Below, piece after piece: positions 9,207-16,957 of a stretch of 27,306 nt of DNA; the stretch's first letter is position 1, and each line of letters opens with the position of its first letter. Under the pieces are notes generated by a model. It saw nothing but the letters and a program-made list of their open reading frames with translations, ran no database searches and was not told the DNA's origin. This DNA comes from MED-G116 sp038107835 (GTDB taxonomy: Bacteria > Pseudomonadota > Alphaproteobacteria > Puniceispirillales > Puniceispirillaceae): NCBI GenBank assembly GCA_038107835.1, contig JAYNHH010000029.1, positions 1 through 27,306 on the forward strand. The letters run 5' to 3'. The position numbers and the translations under genes are program-made.

Positions 9207-9494
9207 ATGAAACGAGAGAAAGCCATTTCAACCCTTCAAGTCGATGATGGAAAGGTCAGGGTGACGCGATGGGATTTTTCACCCGGCGCTGAAACCGGGT
9301 GGCATACGCATGGAATGGATTATGTCGTCGTTCCATTGACGGACGGCACCCTCTCGGCTGAATTGCCCGACGGATCAACGGTGGAAAATCAGCTTACCAT
9401 CGGAAGCTCATACGCCCGAAGCGCCGGGGTTGAACACAACATTGTCAATGCCAGCCGGTCTCCCTTCAGCTTCATCGAAGTGGAATTCAAGTGA
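9207..9494 (+). CDS. Small single-domain cupin protein
   Basis: A 95-residue protein that is essentially one cupin barrel. Metal-ligand type histidines are in place: His33 and His35 in GWHTHGMDYVV (motif 1, with Asp38/Tyr39 where many cupins have Glu) and His77 in GVEHNIVN (motif 2). Start codon ATG 9207 is chosen because GGGAG (9195-9199) precedes it by 7 bases; codons upstream in the same frame (from 9054) look non-coding. Small cupins of this kind are often metal-binding isomerases, dioxygenase-like enzymes or ligand sensors, and the reaction here is unknown. It precedes the PLP enzyme gene on the same strand with a 169-base gap that contains no other gene. Confidence 0.8.
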   Translation: MKREKAISTLQVDDGKVRVTRWDFSPGAETGWHTHGMDYVVVPLTDGTLSAELPDGSTVENQLTIGSSYARSAGVEHNIVNASRSPFSFIEVEFK

Positions 9495-9663
9495 CCAGCA
9501 GAAATCCGTAAGTCTCCATCGGCAGGAATTTGTATTGTTTCCAATGCCACAAATCCCGGATGATGCGATCCATCCCAATTCAAATCCAGCGAGACGCATT
9601 TCTTTGCTGTCAGAATAAGAGCTGCGTCCCCGCGAACCAGAGCGAATAGCAAGGAAAAAAACA

Positions 9664-10668
9664 GTGAACGACATTCTATCAAAATTTCCCCGGGTCAGCC
9701 TATGTCACCAACCGACAGCCCTGGAGGAAATGCCCCGTTTGAGCAAGGCACTCGGTGGTCCCGGACTTTGGATCAAACGAGATGACTGCACCGGTTTGGC
9801 AACAGGTGGAAACAAGACCCGCAAACTCGAATTCCTGATGGCAGCTGCACTCGAGGCCAATGCCGACATTGTCGTCACGCAGGGCGCCGTGCAATCAAAT
9901 CACGTTCGCCAGACAGCAGCCGCAGCCTGCAAACTTGGGCTTGATTGCTACGCCCTTTTGGAACGCCGTGTTCCTGGCAAGGGAGAGGATTATGAACAGA
10001 CTGGCAATGTCTTCTTTGACCAGATGTTCAACACCCAGATCGAATTTCGTCCCCCCGGCCTCGATATGAATGACGAGGCGCGGCAGGCAGCTGAAAAACT
10101 CCAGTCGCAGGGCCGCAAACCCTATTTCATTCCCGGCGGAGGCTCGAATGAAACAGGCGCTCTTGGCTATGTCTCATCGGCACAGGAGCTTCTTCACCAA
10201 TTTGAGGAAACTGGGTTGAGTCCAAAGCTCATTGTGCTCTCCACAGGCAGTGCCGGCACGCATGCCGGCATGGTTGCCGGCTTTCACGCCCTTGATTGCG
10301 ACATACCGATCATGGGCATTAGTGTGCGTCAGCCAGAAGAAATCCAGATAGACAATGTCTACAGGCTGGCTGTCAAAACAGCTGCCCTGCTGACCGACAA
10401 GCCATTGTCGCGCGACAAGGTTCTCGTTGACGATGGTTATGTTGGTGAGGGCTATGGCATCCCGACAGACGGGACCCTTGCAGCAATCAACACGGTAGCA
10501 CGTAATGAAGGAATTCTGCTGGACCCGGTCTATTCAGGGAAAGGAATGGCAGGACTGATTGGCCAGATCGAAAACGGGCAGATCAGCGGTGATGGCGAGG
10601 TTGTCTTTCTTCACACCGGCGGGGCTGTCTCGCTTTTTGCCTATGAGGATCAGTTTCTTGCCGGATAG
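9664..10668 (+). CDS. PLP-dependent D-cysteine desulfhydrase / L-cysteate sulfo-lyase family enzyme
   Basis: Fold-type II PLP enzyme (334 residues) of the ACC deaminase / D-cysteine desulfhydrase family. The Schiff-base lysine is Lys51 in TGGNKTRKLEFL. Other landmarks are WIKRDDCTGL before it, GAVQSNHVRQTAAA (substrate carboxylate loop), a Gly-rich phosphate loop STGSAGTHAG, and DPVYSGKGMAGL plus FLHTGGAVSLF near the end. Known members release sulfide from D-cysteine (DcyD) or sulfite from L-cysteate (CuyA). The protein looks to me at least as close to CuyA of marine roseobacters as to DcyD, but this rests on recalled sequence. GTG start with AAGGA eight bases upstream. It lies next to a likely sulfonate-use locus, which makes the cysteate activity plausible. 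ACC deaminase is a less likely alternative. Confidence 0.85.
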   Translation: MNDILSKFPRVSLCHQPTALEEMPRLSKALGGPGLWIKRDDCTGLATGGNKTRKLEFLMAAALEANADIVVTQGAVQSNHVRQTAAAACKLGLDCYALLERRVPGKGEDYEQTGNVFFDQMFNTQIEFRPPGLDMNDEARQAAEKLQSQGRKPYFIPGGGSNETGALGYVSSAQELLHQFEETGLSPKLIVLSTGSAGTHAGMVAGFHALDCDIPIMGISVRQPEEIQIDNVYRLAVKTAALLTDKPLSRDKVLVDDGYVGEGYGIPTDGTLAAINTVARNEGILLDPVYSGKGMAGLIGQIENGQISGDGEVVFLHTGGAVSLFAYEDQFLAG

Positions 10669-10861
10669 ACCAATGCGCCAGCCATAAGAATCACCGCAAG
10701 AAATGTCTTTCGGGATGACCTGCCTCTTAAACGGGTGGTGGGGCAGCTGGTCACATGACAATTTCGTCGAGCTGTTTGACAGCACCCCCGTCGAAACAAG
10801 GGCTAATGAGGGTCTGCGGAGATATGCAGAGTGCTGTCCGCTTGGTTCCGCCCATCTTCCG

Positions 10862-11035
10862 TCATTCGCGTTCGGCGTCCGGGGTGGTCTGGCCGATATA
10901 GTGCCACGGCTCATTGGGCAGGATCCTCATAATATCGGTCAAATCAATCAAATCATGGACACCACATTGCACGGCGCGCGCCATGCCAAGGCGCCCATGG
11001 ATACTGCCTGCTGGGAATCTTTTGGGAAAAACCAC
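10862..11035 (-). CDS. Possible small protein (57 residues) downstream of the Gfo/Idh gene
   Basis: On the minus strand the Gfo/Idh stop codon TAG is embedded in AGGAGG (complement of 11043-11048), and seven bases later a GTG opens a 57-codon frame ending in TGA. The predicted protein begins MVFPKRFPAGSIHG, continues with CGVHDLIDLTDIMRILP and ends NEPWHYIGQTTPDAERE. Residue composition looks like a real folded protein rather than random translation, with no signal peptide or membrane segment. I recognise no family. A second start (residue 18, MARAV) would leave 40 residues. The near-perfect ribosome binding site and operon position (after regulator and Gfo/Idh gene) are the main support. The frame could instead be the remnant of a longer lost gene. 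Confidence 0.5.
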   Translation of the reverse strand: MVFPKRFPAGSIHGRLGMARAVQCGVHDLIDLTDIMRILPNEPWHYIGQTTPDAERE

Positions 11036-11046
11036 CGGGCAGCCTC

Positions 11047-12132
11047 CTACAGCAGAACGGCCTGACCATTGGTTGCTGAATTCTGGGCGGCCTGGCCCAT
11101 GCGAACCGCCCAGATACCATCGTCAAGCGTTACCTCAACGCCGCCGCTGCCGCGGACAACCTCAAGGAATTTCTGGTGCTGATAGTAAGTCGAGCCGTTA
11201 TGATCACCGGCGGCAAGGATGGTTTCATCGACCGGGCACTCAGTGGTAACCGGGTTACAGGCCGCACGCGGACTGTCGATCAACTGTGCCACAGGCCGTC
11301 TGTCCTGTGGGCCGGTCCAGAGTCGCGCTGGCCCTGGCACTTTTACCTCGAGCTTGCCTTCCGATCCAACAGCATGAATCATCTCCTGAAACTGCGAGCC
11401 ATCGGCGAACATCGAAAGTTCAAGTGCAGCCCTCGCGCCACTGGCAAAATCAACAAGCACATACCCGCAATCCCAGATATCAGGTGTCTCGCCTTCGTAT
11501 GTCTCGTCCAGATGATTGACCATCTGACCGGCGCTTGCCATCACCCGGACAGGATCGGATTTCAAAGCAAGGCGCATTAGATCAAAGAAATGACAGCATT
11601 TTTCAACAAGGGTGCCACCCGAATTACGGTTGAACCTGTTCCAGTTGCCGACCTTCTGCAGAAATGGATAGCGATGCTCGACAATCGTAAGCATCTTGAT
11701 TCCTCCGGTCGCGCTCTCTGCCCGAGACAGAAACTGCTGCATCGGCGGCATGTAGCGATACTCCATCGCGACCCAGACAGGCGCGCTATAATCACGCTTG
11801 AAAGCCTCAACCCTGCGCCAATCTGCCGGGTCGGTAAATAAGGGTTTTTCCACAAGAATTGGCAAAGAAACGCGGGCGGCAATTGCCTCGAGCTGGTCCA
11901 CATGACAGAAATTCGGGCTGGCAATGAGCAGACAATCGAGCTGATCATGCGCCAGAAGGCTGTCAATATTCTCAGCCAGAACCGCCCGGGGCGCGAGTTG
12001 CAGGGCGCGTGCCGCCATTTCAGGGTCCGGCTCATAGATGACCTTGACGAAGGCGTCCTCCAGCAACGCGATGTTGCGTAGATGCTCCTGCCCCATCATA
12101 CCACAGCCGATAATTCCATAATGTGTCGTCAT
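11047..12132 (-). CDS. Gfo/Idh/MocA family oxidoreductase-fold protein
   Basis: NAD(P)-binding protein of 361 residues. A Rossmann fold opens the protein (YGIIGCGMMGQEH, GxGxxG type), followed by IASPNFCHVDQ and the family signature EKP in ILVEKPLF (about residues 93-100). The C-terminal half is the family alpha/beta domain with a GGTLVEKCCHFFDLMRL segment, where a Lys and His commonly take part in catalysis. Family members oxidise or epimerise sugars and polyols, and some are NAD-dependent glycosidases (GH109, and GH188 acting on sulfoquinovosides). It is the second gene of the GntR operon (12-base gap), divergent from the monooxygenase/aldo-keto reductase/TRAP operon, so it probably acts in the same pathway. 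Substrate unknown; sugar dehydrogenase and NAD-dependent glycosidase are both open. Confidence 0.88.
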   Translation of the reverse strand: MTTHYGIIGCGMMGQEHLRNIALLEDAFVKVIYEPDPEMAARALQLAPRAVLAENIDSLLAHDQLDCLLIASPNFCHVDQLEAIAARVSLPILVEKPLFTDPADWRRVEAFKRDYSAPVWVAMEYRYMPPMQQFLSRAESATGGIKMLTIVEHRYPFLQKVGNWNRFNRNSGGTLVEKCCHFFDLMRLALKSDPVRVMASAGQMVNHLDETYEGETPDIWDCGYVLVDFASGARAALELSMFADGSQFQEMIHAVGSEGKLEVKVPGPARLWTGPQDRRPVAQLIDSPRAACNPVTTECPVDETILAAGDHNGSTYYQHQKFLEVVRGSGGVEVTLDDGIWAVRMGQAAQNSATNGQAVLL

Positions 12133-12144
12133 TCCAGCAATCCC

Positions 12145-12885
12145 TTATCTCAATCTTGCGACATACCGCACTGTCATCGGGTTGAACCAATTGCGCGAAT
12201 ATTCAACCCTTAAATCATCCTGTGACCAGCCAAAGCGCTCGACGAACCCTGCCTGCTGACCAGTTTGCATGGGAAACCGATCATCCCGCCAATCGGGAAT
12301 ACTGGCGAGGCCCACCCAGTCCTCGGCACGGACAATCCACAGACCAAGCTGATCACGGTAAAACTTATACAGCGACTGGGAAACTGCGGCAGCGTTGATT
12401 TTCCTGACCACAGATCCATCAAGCCAGATTTCCTCCAATGCCGCAGGCACATCATCCAGATATCGTATCCGGCGAAAACGGTGTCCAAAATCAGCAGTGC
12501 CGAAAGATGGCAGATCATCTGGTTTTCCAATCGTCTCGATCGAAACGAGACTCGCGGAAGGAAGGCCACCACCGCCTGGCAACTCAAGCCTGAAAAATGA
12601 ATAGATCGAGTCATGATTCTCATTTTTCTGAACATAATTTCCCGATCCCTGACGGCGGATCAGAAGCCCCATTTCCGTCAGGCGCGCCAGAGCTTTGCGC
12701 AGGGTGCGCACCGCCACCCCATATCGCTGTGCCATTTCCCTTTCGGTTGGCAGACGCTCCCCGTCAACAAGCAATCCTGCACTTATCTCACGCGAAACCT
12801 GCTCGGCAATTTGCAGATAAATCGGCAGATTTCCGTGGTTTTTTGCATCGGATGACAGCGTGTCGACTGGAAATTGATGCACCAT
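12145..12885 (-). CDS. GntR family transcriptional regulator, HutC subfamily
   Basis: DNA-binding regulator of 246 residues. An N-terminal winged helix-turn-helix (about residues 18-85) shows the GntR pattern: PIYLQIAEQVSREISAG, then LPTEREMAQRYGVAVRTLRKAL and the wing RRQGSGNYV. The rest (about 95-240) is a UTRA-type ligand domain, the hallmark of HutC members, which usually sense a sugar phosphate or related metabolite. The ATG at 12885 follows AGGGA by about eight bases. It is divergently transcribed from the monooxygenase operon with 54 bases between start codons, so it very likely controls both itself and that operon. Most HutC proteins are repressors relieved by a pathway intermediate; that is a family expectation, not something seen here. 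Confidence 0.92.
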   Translation of the reverse strand: MVHQFPVDTLSSDAKNHGNLPIYLQIAEQVSREISAGLLVDGERLPTEREMAQRYGVAVRTLRKALARLTEMGLLIRRQGSGNYVQKNENHDSIYSFFRLELPGGGGLPSASLVSIETIGKPDDLPSFGTADFGHRFRRIRYLDDVPAALEEIWLDGSVVRKINAAAVSQSLYKFYRDQLGLWIVRAEDWVGLASIPDWRDDRFPMQTGQQAGFVERFGWSQDDLRVEYSRNWFNPMTVRYVARLR

Positions 12886-12939
12886 TGATTAATCCCTTCG
12901 CCTATGCTGTAGTCGATTCAGTTCGAAAAGGAAAGTGCC
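12886..12939. promoter_or_regulatory. Divergent control region between regulator and monooxygenase operon
   Basis: Only 54 bases separate the two start codons, so the two promoters and any operator must overlap. An 8-base palindrome GATTAATC lies at 12887-12894, between the regulator start codon and its AGGGA, and TTCGAA occurs at 12922-12927. AAGGAAAG (12928-12935) is the ribosome binding site of the monooxygenase. No textbook -35/-10 pair is obvious. The palindromes are only candidates for the GntR operator. Confidence 0.45.
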
Positions 12940-14097
12940 ATGTCAATCGTTCCGATCACAAGCTCCCATCTGGACGCTGCCGAAGTCAGTTTCTTTTCTG
13001 CACTCTGTTCGGACGATTTTGAATTTCTGGGTGTGCCCGCCAATGATCTACGCTCCAGCTGGGAGCATTGTTCGGAAATTGTAAAACGTGCCGAGATAAA
13101 TGGTTTTCGCAATATTCTGTGCCCGTCCTCCTATCAGGTTGGCCAGGATACATTGTCCTTTGTTGCAGGATGTGCGCCCCTAACAGAACGCATCAATCTA
13201 TTGGCAGCAGTCCGCTGTGGTGAGATGCAGCCGATCATGCTGGCCCGCACAATTGCAACTTTGGACCATATGCTGGAAGGCCGGTTGACAATCAACATCA
13301 TCAGCTCTGACTTTCCCGGACAAACGGAAGACAGTCGCTATCGCTATCAGCGTTCCCGTGAAGTGGTCGAAATTCTCAGGCAGGCATGGACGCAGGATGA
13401 GATCAACTTTGAGGGTGAGATTTATAAATTTGAAGGGCTGACCACGGCACCTGCCAAGCCATATCAGATCAATGGCGGACCTTTGCTCTATTTTGGCGGC
13501 TACTCGCCTGCGGCAGTGGATCTGTGCGCGCAATATTGCGATGTCTATCTGATGTGGCCAGAAAGCCGGGAAGACCTCTCGGAACGCATGCGCACGGTAC
13601 ATCAGCAAGCCGAGACCTATGGCCGAACATTGGATTACGGGTTGAGGGTGCATATGATAGTACGTGACACTGAGACAGAGGCTCGCGAATACGCAGAAAT
13701 GCTGGTCTCAAAGCTGGATGATGAGGAAGGTCGGAAAATCCGCGACAGGGCTCTGGACAGCACCTCTCTTGGTGTCGCGCGGCAGGCGCGCAACCGTGAA
13801 CTGGCAGATATGGAGGGTTTCATTGAACCGCATCTCTGGACTGGGATTGGGCGGGCACGCTCAGGCTGTGGGGCCGCACTTGTTGGCTCAGCCGACCAGA
13901 TTTTGAGCGAGATTGAGGCCTATCAAAAAATGGGAATCCGGAGTTTCATTTTCTCAGGCTATCCGCATCTGGATGAATGCGATCATATCGGCAAATTGAT
14001 CATGCCGGAGTTGAAAACCTGTTCCCTTCCCGAAGCCTATGGCAGGGTGCCTGCAGATATACCAATGACGCCGCTTGGCAAGGGAGACCGCGTGTAA
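12940..14097 (+). CDS. SsuD-type FMNH2-dependent sulfonate monooxygenase (SmoC-like candidate)
   Basis: Bacterial-luciferase-fold monooxygenase of 385 residues. Group C two-component enzymes of this kind take reduced flavin from a partner reductase and cleave C-S bonds of sulfonates to aldehyde plus sulfite. Similarity to alkanesulfonate monooxygenase SsuD runs end to end. Residues matching SsuD active-site Arg226, His228, Arg297 and Tyr331 appear as Arg236 and His238 (GLRVHMIVR), Arg307 (GRARSGCGAALVG) and Tyr341 (SGYPHLDE), all at the same offset of +10. SsuD Cys54 has no counterpart. The N-terminal pattern FFSALCSDDFEFLGVP and the aldo/keto reductase partner point to the sulfoquinovose monooxygenase SmoC branch rather than SsuD; this is from memory and needs a tree. 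First gene of its operon. No flavin reductase gene is in the window. Confidence 0.87.
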   Translation: MSIVPITSSHLDAAEVSFFSALCSDDFEFLGVPANDLRSSWEHCSEIVKRAEINGFRNILCPSSYQVGQDTLSFVAGCAPLTERINLLAAVRCGEMQPIMLARTIATLDHMLEGRLTINIISSDFPGQTEDSRYRYQRSREVVEILRQAWTQDEINFEGEIYKFEGLTTAPAKPYQINGGPLLYFGGYSPAAVDLCAQYCDVYLMWPESREDLSERMRTVHQQAETYGRTLDYGLRVHMIVRDTETEAREYAEMLVSKLDDEEGRKIRDRALDSTSLGVARQARNRELADMEGFIEPHLWTGIGRARSGCGAALVGSADQILSEIEAYQKMGIRSFIFSGYPHLDECDHIGKLIMPELKTCSLPEAYGRVPADIPMTPLGKGDRV

Positions 14098-14987
14098 TGA
14101 AACGGGTTGCTTTGAACGAACAGCTGTCACTGTCGCGCCTCGCCTATGGCATGTGGCGTTTGGGCGACGATGAAGACACCTCGGCGGCGCATGTGCAGGC
14201 CAAGGTTGACGCGTGCCTTGCACAGGGCATCACCACCATGGATCAGGCCGACATTTATGGCGGTTACATGGCCGAAGAAATTCTTGGCAACGCACTCAAA
14301 GGCACGAGTCTGCGGGGCGAGATTGAAATTGTCACCAAATGTGACATCGTGGCACCAGCCGGCCGCCATGCACAGGCGAGGGTGAAATATTACGACACCA
14401 GTCGCCAGCATATTACACAATCCGTTGAGGATTCGCTGAAACTGATGGGGATCGAGCAGATTGATCTCTTGCTCATCCATCGTCCTGATCCAATGATGGA
14501 CCACCACGAAACAGGGGCAACCTTGGATGATCTGGTCGCTTCTGGGAAAGTCAGCAATGTTGGCGTTTCGAATTTTCGGCCATGGGACATGAATCTTCTG
14601 CAGTCGGCGATGAAAACGAAACTGGCAACCAACCAGATTGAAATCAGCGTGATCACCAATGACGCCTTCACAAATGGAGATCTGGCCTACCTGCAACGTC
14701 ATGACATTGTGCCGATGGCCTGGTCACCTCTAGCCGGTGGCGCATTGTTCGATGACACAAATGCCAACCTGATTTCGATTATGACCAGACTGGCAGAAAA
14801 ACAGGGAGGAGATGCCTCTGCCATCGCTCTTGCATGGCTCATGGCTCATCCGGCCAGCATCGTTCCCGTTGTTGGGACAAACAATCTGGATCGATTGCGG
14901 ACCCTTTCCTCAGCATTTGATATCGAGCTTGATCGCGAGGATTGGTTCGAGATTTACACAGCTGCACTCGGACATGAGGTGCCATGA
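14097..14987 (+). CDS. Aldo/keto reductase, YdhF type (SmoB-like candidate)
   Basis: NAD(P)H-dependent oxidoreductase of 296 residues with an (alpha/beta)8 barrel. The catalytic tetrad is complete: Asp49 and Tyr54 in TMDQADIYGGY, Lys81 in TKCD and His128 in LLIHRPDP. The C-terminal segment VVGTNNLDRLR is the expected NADP-binding region. The ATG shares its first base with the last base of the monooxygenase stop (TAATG), so translation is coupled and the two enzymes are probably made in equal amounts. In the oxidative sulfoquinovose pathway an aldo/keto reductase of this type (SmoB) reduces the 6-oxo-glucose made by the monooxygenase. By analogy this enzyme would reduce the aldehyde left after C-S cleavage. 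An upstream in-frame ATG (13977) lies within the monooxygenase gene and is rejected. Confidence 0.88.
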   Translation: MKRVALNEQLSLSRLAYGMWRLGDDEDTSAAHVQAKVDACLAQGITTMDQADIYGGYMAEEILGNALKGTSLRGEIEIVTKCDIVAPAGRHAQARVKYYDTSRQHITQSVEDSLKLMGIEQIDLLLIHRPDPMMDHHETGATLDDLVASGKVSNVGVSNFRPWDMNLLQSAMKTKLATNQIEISVITNDAFTNGDLAYLQRHDIVPMAWSPLAGGALFDDTNANLISIMTRLAEKQGGDASAIALAWLMAHPASIVPVVGTNNLDRLRTLSSAFDIELDREDWFEIYTAALGHEVP

Positions 14988-15037
14988 TGACAGACAGGCA
15001 TTGGCACCCATCAACTGGTAAAGGGGGACAGCAATAA
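14984..15037 (+). CDS. Possible 17-residue coupling/leader peptide
   Basis: An ATG (14984) overlaps the stop of the aldo/keto reductase gene (ATGA) and opens 17 codons reading MMTDRHWHPSTGKGGQQ, ending in TAA ten bases before the DctQ start. GAGG lies just upstream. DctQ itself has no ribosome binding site at normal distance, so ribosomes finishing this short frame could restart on DctQ. It may equally be chance; a functional peptide is not claimed. Confidence 0.22.
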   Translation: MMTDRHWHPSTGKGGQQ

Positions 15038-15047
15038 GTCGACCCAG

Positions 15048-15629
15048 ATGAAAGTTATTGATTTCCCCATTCGGATATTGGCGTGGTGCAACACGACCAT
15101 TCTGCGGCTAGGCCGCCATCTGTCGGTTGTTGCCCTCGCACTGATGGTCGCCATCATGTTGTTGCAGGTTTTCTTCCGCTATGCGCTCAATAACGCCCTG
15201 CCCTGGCCAGACGAGGCCGCGCGCTTTTGCATGTTGTGGATGACTGGATTGATGGCACCTCTGGCCCTGCGACATGGTGGATTTGTGGCGATTGACATGT
15301 TCCAGCAGATGCTTCCCCGGCTAGCTGGAACAATTCTGCAACTGGTGCTGTGGCTGGTGGCGCTGACTGTTCTCGTCGTCGCGGTACAGATTGGCTGGGA
15401 TCATTTCAATTCTGGCTGGCTGTTCAAATCCTCATCAATGAAAATTCCAGCTGGCCTGATAAGCGAGCGGCCCGTGCGGATGCCTCTTGCCTATAGCTAC
15501 CTGTCATTGCTGCTGTCCGTTTCCTTGATGATTTCGGTGAGCGTGGAACTGACAATGCGTCATATCCGACAACTCCTCACAGGACATGATCCATTGCTGG
15601 ACAACCCCGTCAGTCAGAGGGCCGATTGA
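15048..15629 (+). CDS. TRAP transporter small membrane subunit (DctQ type)
   Basis: Small integral subunit of a tripartite ATP-independent periplasmic transporter (193 residues). Four hydrophobic helices are visible (about residues 25-45, 58-75, 95-118 and 142-165). The family motif region follows helix 1, with FFRYALNNALPWPDEAARF, and then MTGLMAPLALRHGGFVAIDMF. It pairs with the large subunit whose ATG overlaps this stop (TGATG). The start lacks a close Shine-Dalgarno sequence (AGGGGG lies about 20 bases upstream), suggesting translational coupling to the preceding genes. Its operon also encodes a sulfonate monooxygenase-like enzyme. TRAP systems are known importers of sulfonates (taurine, dihydroxypropanesulfonate, sulfolactate) as well as carboxylates. 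Confidence 0.92.
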   Translation: MKVIDFPIRILAWCNTTILRLGRHLSVVALALMVAIMLLQVFFRYALNNALPWPDEAARFCMLWMTGLMAPLALRHGGFVAIDMFQQMLPRLAGTILQLVLWLVALTVLVVAVQIGWDHFNSGWLFKSSSMKIPAGLISERPVRMPLAYSYLSLLLSVSLMISVSVELTMRHIRQLLTGHDPLLDNPVSQRAD

Positions 15630-16918
15630 TGTTAATCTGGTTCCTGCCCCTATTTTTGTTGTTCCTGGCGCTTGGCATGCCAGTGTTCTTTGGCCTTGTT
15701 GCAGCGCCCGGAATCCTTTTGTGGTTGAACGGCCAGGAACGCGACATCGTCCTGCTATACCGCAATATTTATAATGGTATTGACAGCTTTCCCCTGATGG
15801 CTGTGCCATTTTTCATGCTTGCTGGTGAATTGATGAACAAGGGTGGAATCACCACCCGGCTTGTTGAATTCAGCCAGGCCTTGATGGGCCATTTGCGCGG
15901 TGGACTGGCGCATGTCAATGTCCTCTCCTCGATATTGTTTGCCGGCCTGTCCGGATCAGCTGTTGCCGATACCTCTGCCCTTGGTTCGATGCTGATTCCG
16001 GCGATGGAAAAACAGGGTTACACACGCCGCTTTGCCGCGGCGATTACTGCGGCCAGTTCAGTGATTGGCCCCATCATCCCGCCCTCGGGCATCATGATCA
16101 TCTATGCCTATGTCATGGGCGAAAGCGTCGCCGCTCTGTTTCTGGCAGGCATCGTACCCGGCATTCTCGTTGGTACGGGGCTGATGGTGATGATCAAATT
16201 GCTGGCTGACAAATATGACTTTCCCGCGGCGAGCCGCCGCTATAGCTGGCGTGAGCGTGGCGATGCCAGCCTCAAGGCCTTTTTCCCATTGATGACACCG
16301 GTGATCATTCTTGGTGGCATTCTGCTGGGTGTGTTCACCCCTACCGAAGCTGCCGCTGTCGCTGTCGGCTACGCCCTGTTCATTGGCCTGTTTGTGCTAA
16401 AGACACTGCGTGGCCGGGATCTGCCAGAAATCCTCTCACGCGCCGCCATGACATCGGCTGTTGTCCTGTTGCTGGTGGGTGCGGCAATGGCCTTCAAAAC
16501 TGTCGTCAGCCTGTCGCATTTGCCCGAGACATTGGCAGTATTCATCCTGTCACTGTCTGAAAACCCACTGATCCTTCTGTTCCTGATCAATATTCTGCTG
16601 TTTGTTGTCGGCATGTTTCTGGATGCGGGGCCAGCAATCATCATTTTAGGACCCATCCTTGCGCCGATCTTCATCGCGCTTGGGGTGGATCCAGTGCATT
16701 TCGCCATCATCATGTCAGTCAATCTGACGGTGGGACTGGCGACACCGCCAATGGGACTTGTCCTGTTCGTGGCATCCTCGGTATCTGGCGAGCGAGTAGA
16801 GACAATCGCCCGGGCCATCTTGCCATTTCTTGCCGTGGAAATTCTGGTGATTTTTCTGATTACCTACTTCCCGGCACTTTCGCTGACCATTCCTCGCTTG
16901 ACGGGGTTTGTTCAATAA
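15629..16918 (+). CDS. TRAP transporter large membrane subunit (DctM type)
   Basis: Sodium-coupled transport subunit of the TRAP system (429 residues, the usual DctM length), with about 12 hydrophobic segments. Recognisable family stretches: FLALGMPVFFGLVAAPG near the N-terminus, AVPFFMLAGELMNKGGIT, LAHVNVLSSILFAGLSGSAVADTSALG (around residues 92-118), IGPIIPPSGIMIIYAY, TPTEAAAVAVGYAL and VGLATPPMGLVLF near the C-terminus. The ATG at 15629 shares one base with the DctQ stop. A TTG one codon earlier is possible but unneeded. The binding-protein gene follows after 39 bases. Confidence 0.94.
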   Translation: MLIWFLPLFLLFLALGMPVFFGLVAAPGILLWLNGQERDIVLLYRNIYNGIDSFPLMAVPFFMLAGELMNKGGITTRLVEFSQALMGHLRGGLAHVNVLSSILFAGLSGSAVADTSALGSMLIPAMEKQGYTRRFAAAITAASSVIGPIIPPSGIMIIYAYVMGESVAALFLAGIVPGILVGTGLMVMIKLLADKYDFPAASRRYSWRERGDASLKAFFPLMTPVIILGGILLGVFTPTEAAAVAVGYALFIGLFVLKTLRGRDLPEILSRAAMTSAVVLLLVGAAMAFKTVVSLSHLPETLAVFILSLSENPLILLFLINILLFVVGMFLDAGPAIIILGPILAPIFIALGVDPVHFAIIMSVNLTVGLATPPMGLVLFVASSVSGERVETIARAILPFLAVEILVIFLITYFPALSLTIPRLTGFVQ

Positions 16919-16957
16919 TGTTGCTTTAACCGTTACCAATTAAACAGGGAGGAAAAT

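Noticed and set aside
10751..10855. A 34-codon minus-strand frame directly after the 57-residue frame
   Set aside because: The GGAAG before its ATG is immediately adjacent rather than at ribosome-binding distance, it is very short, and nothing else supports it.
10703..11065. A 120-codon plus-strand frame between the PLP enzyme and Gfo/Idh genes
   Set aside because: No ribosome binding site, a low-complexity Trp/Gly/Ser start, and it overlaps the better supported minus-strand small frame and the end of the Gfo/Idh gene.
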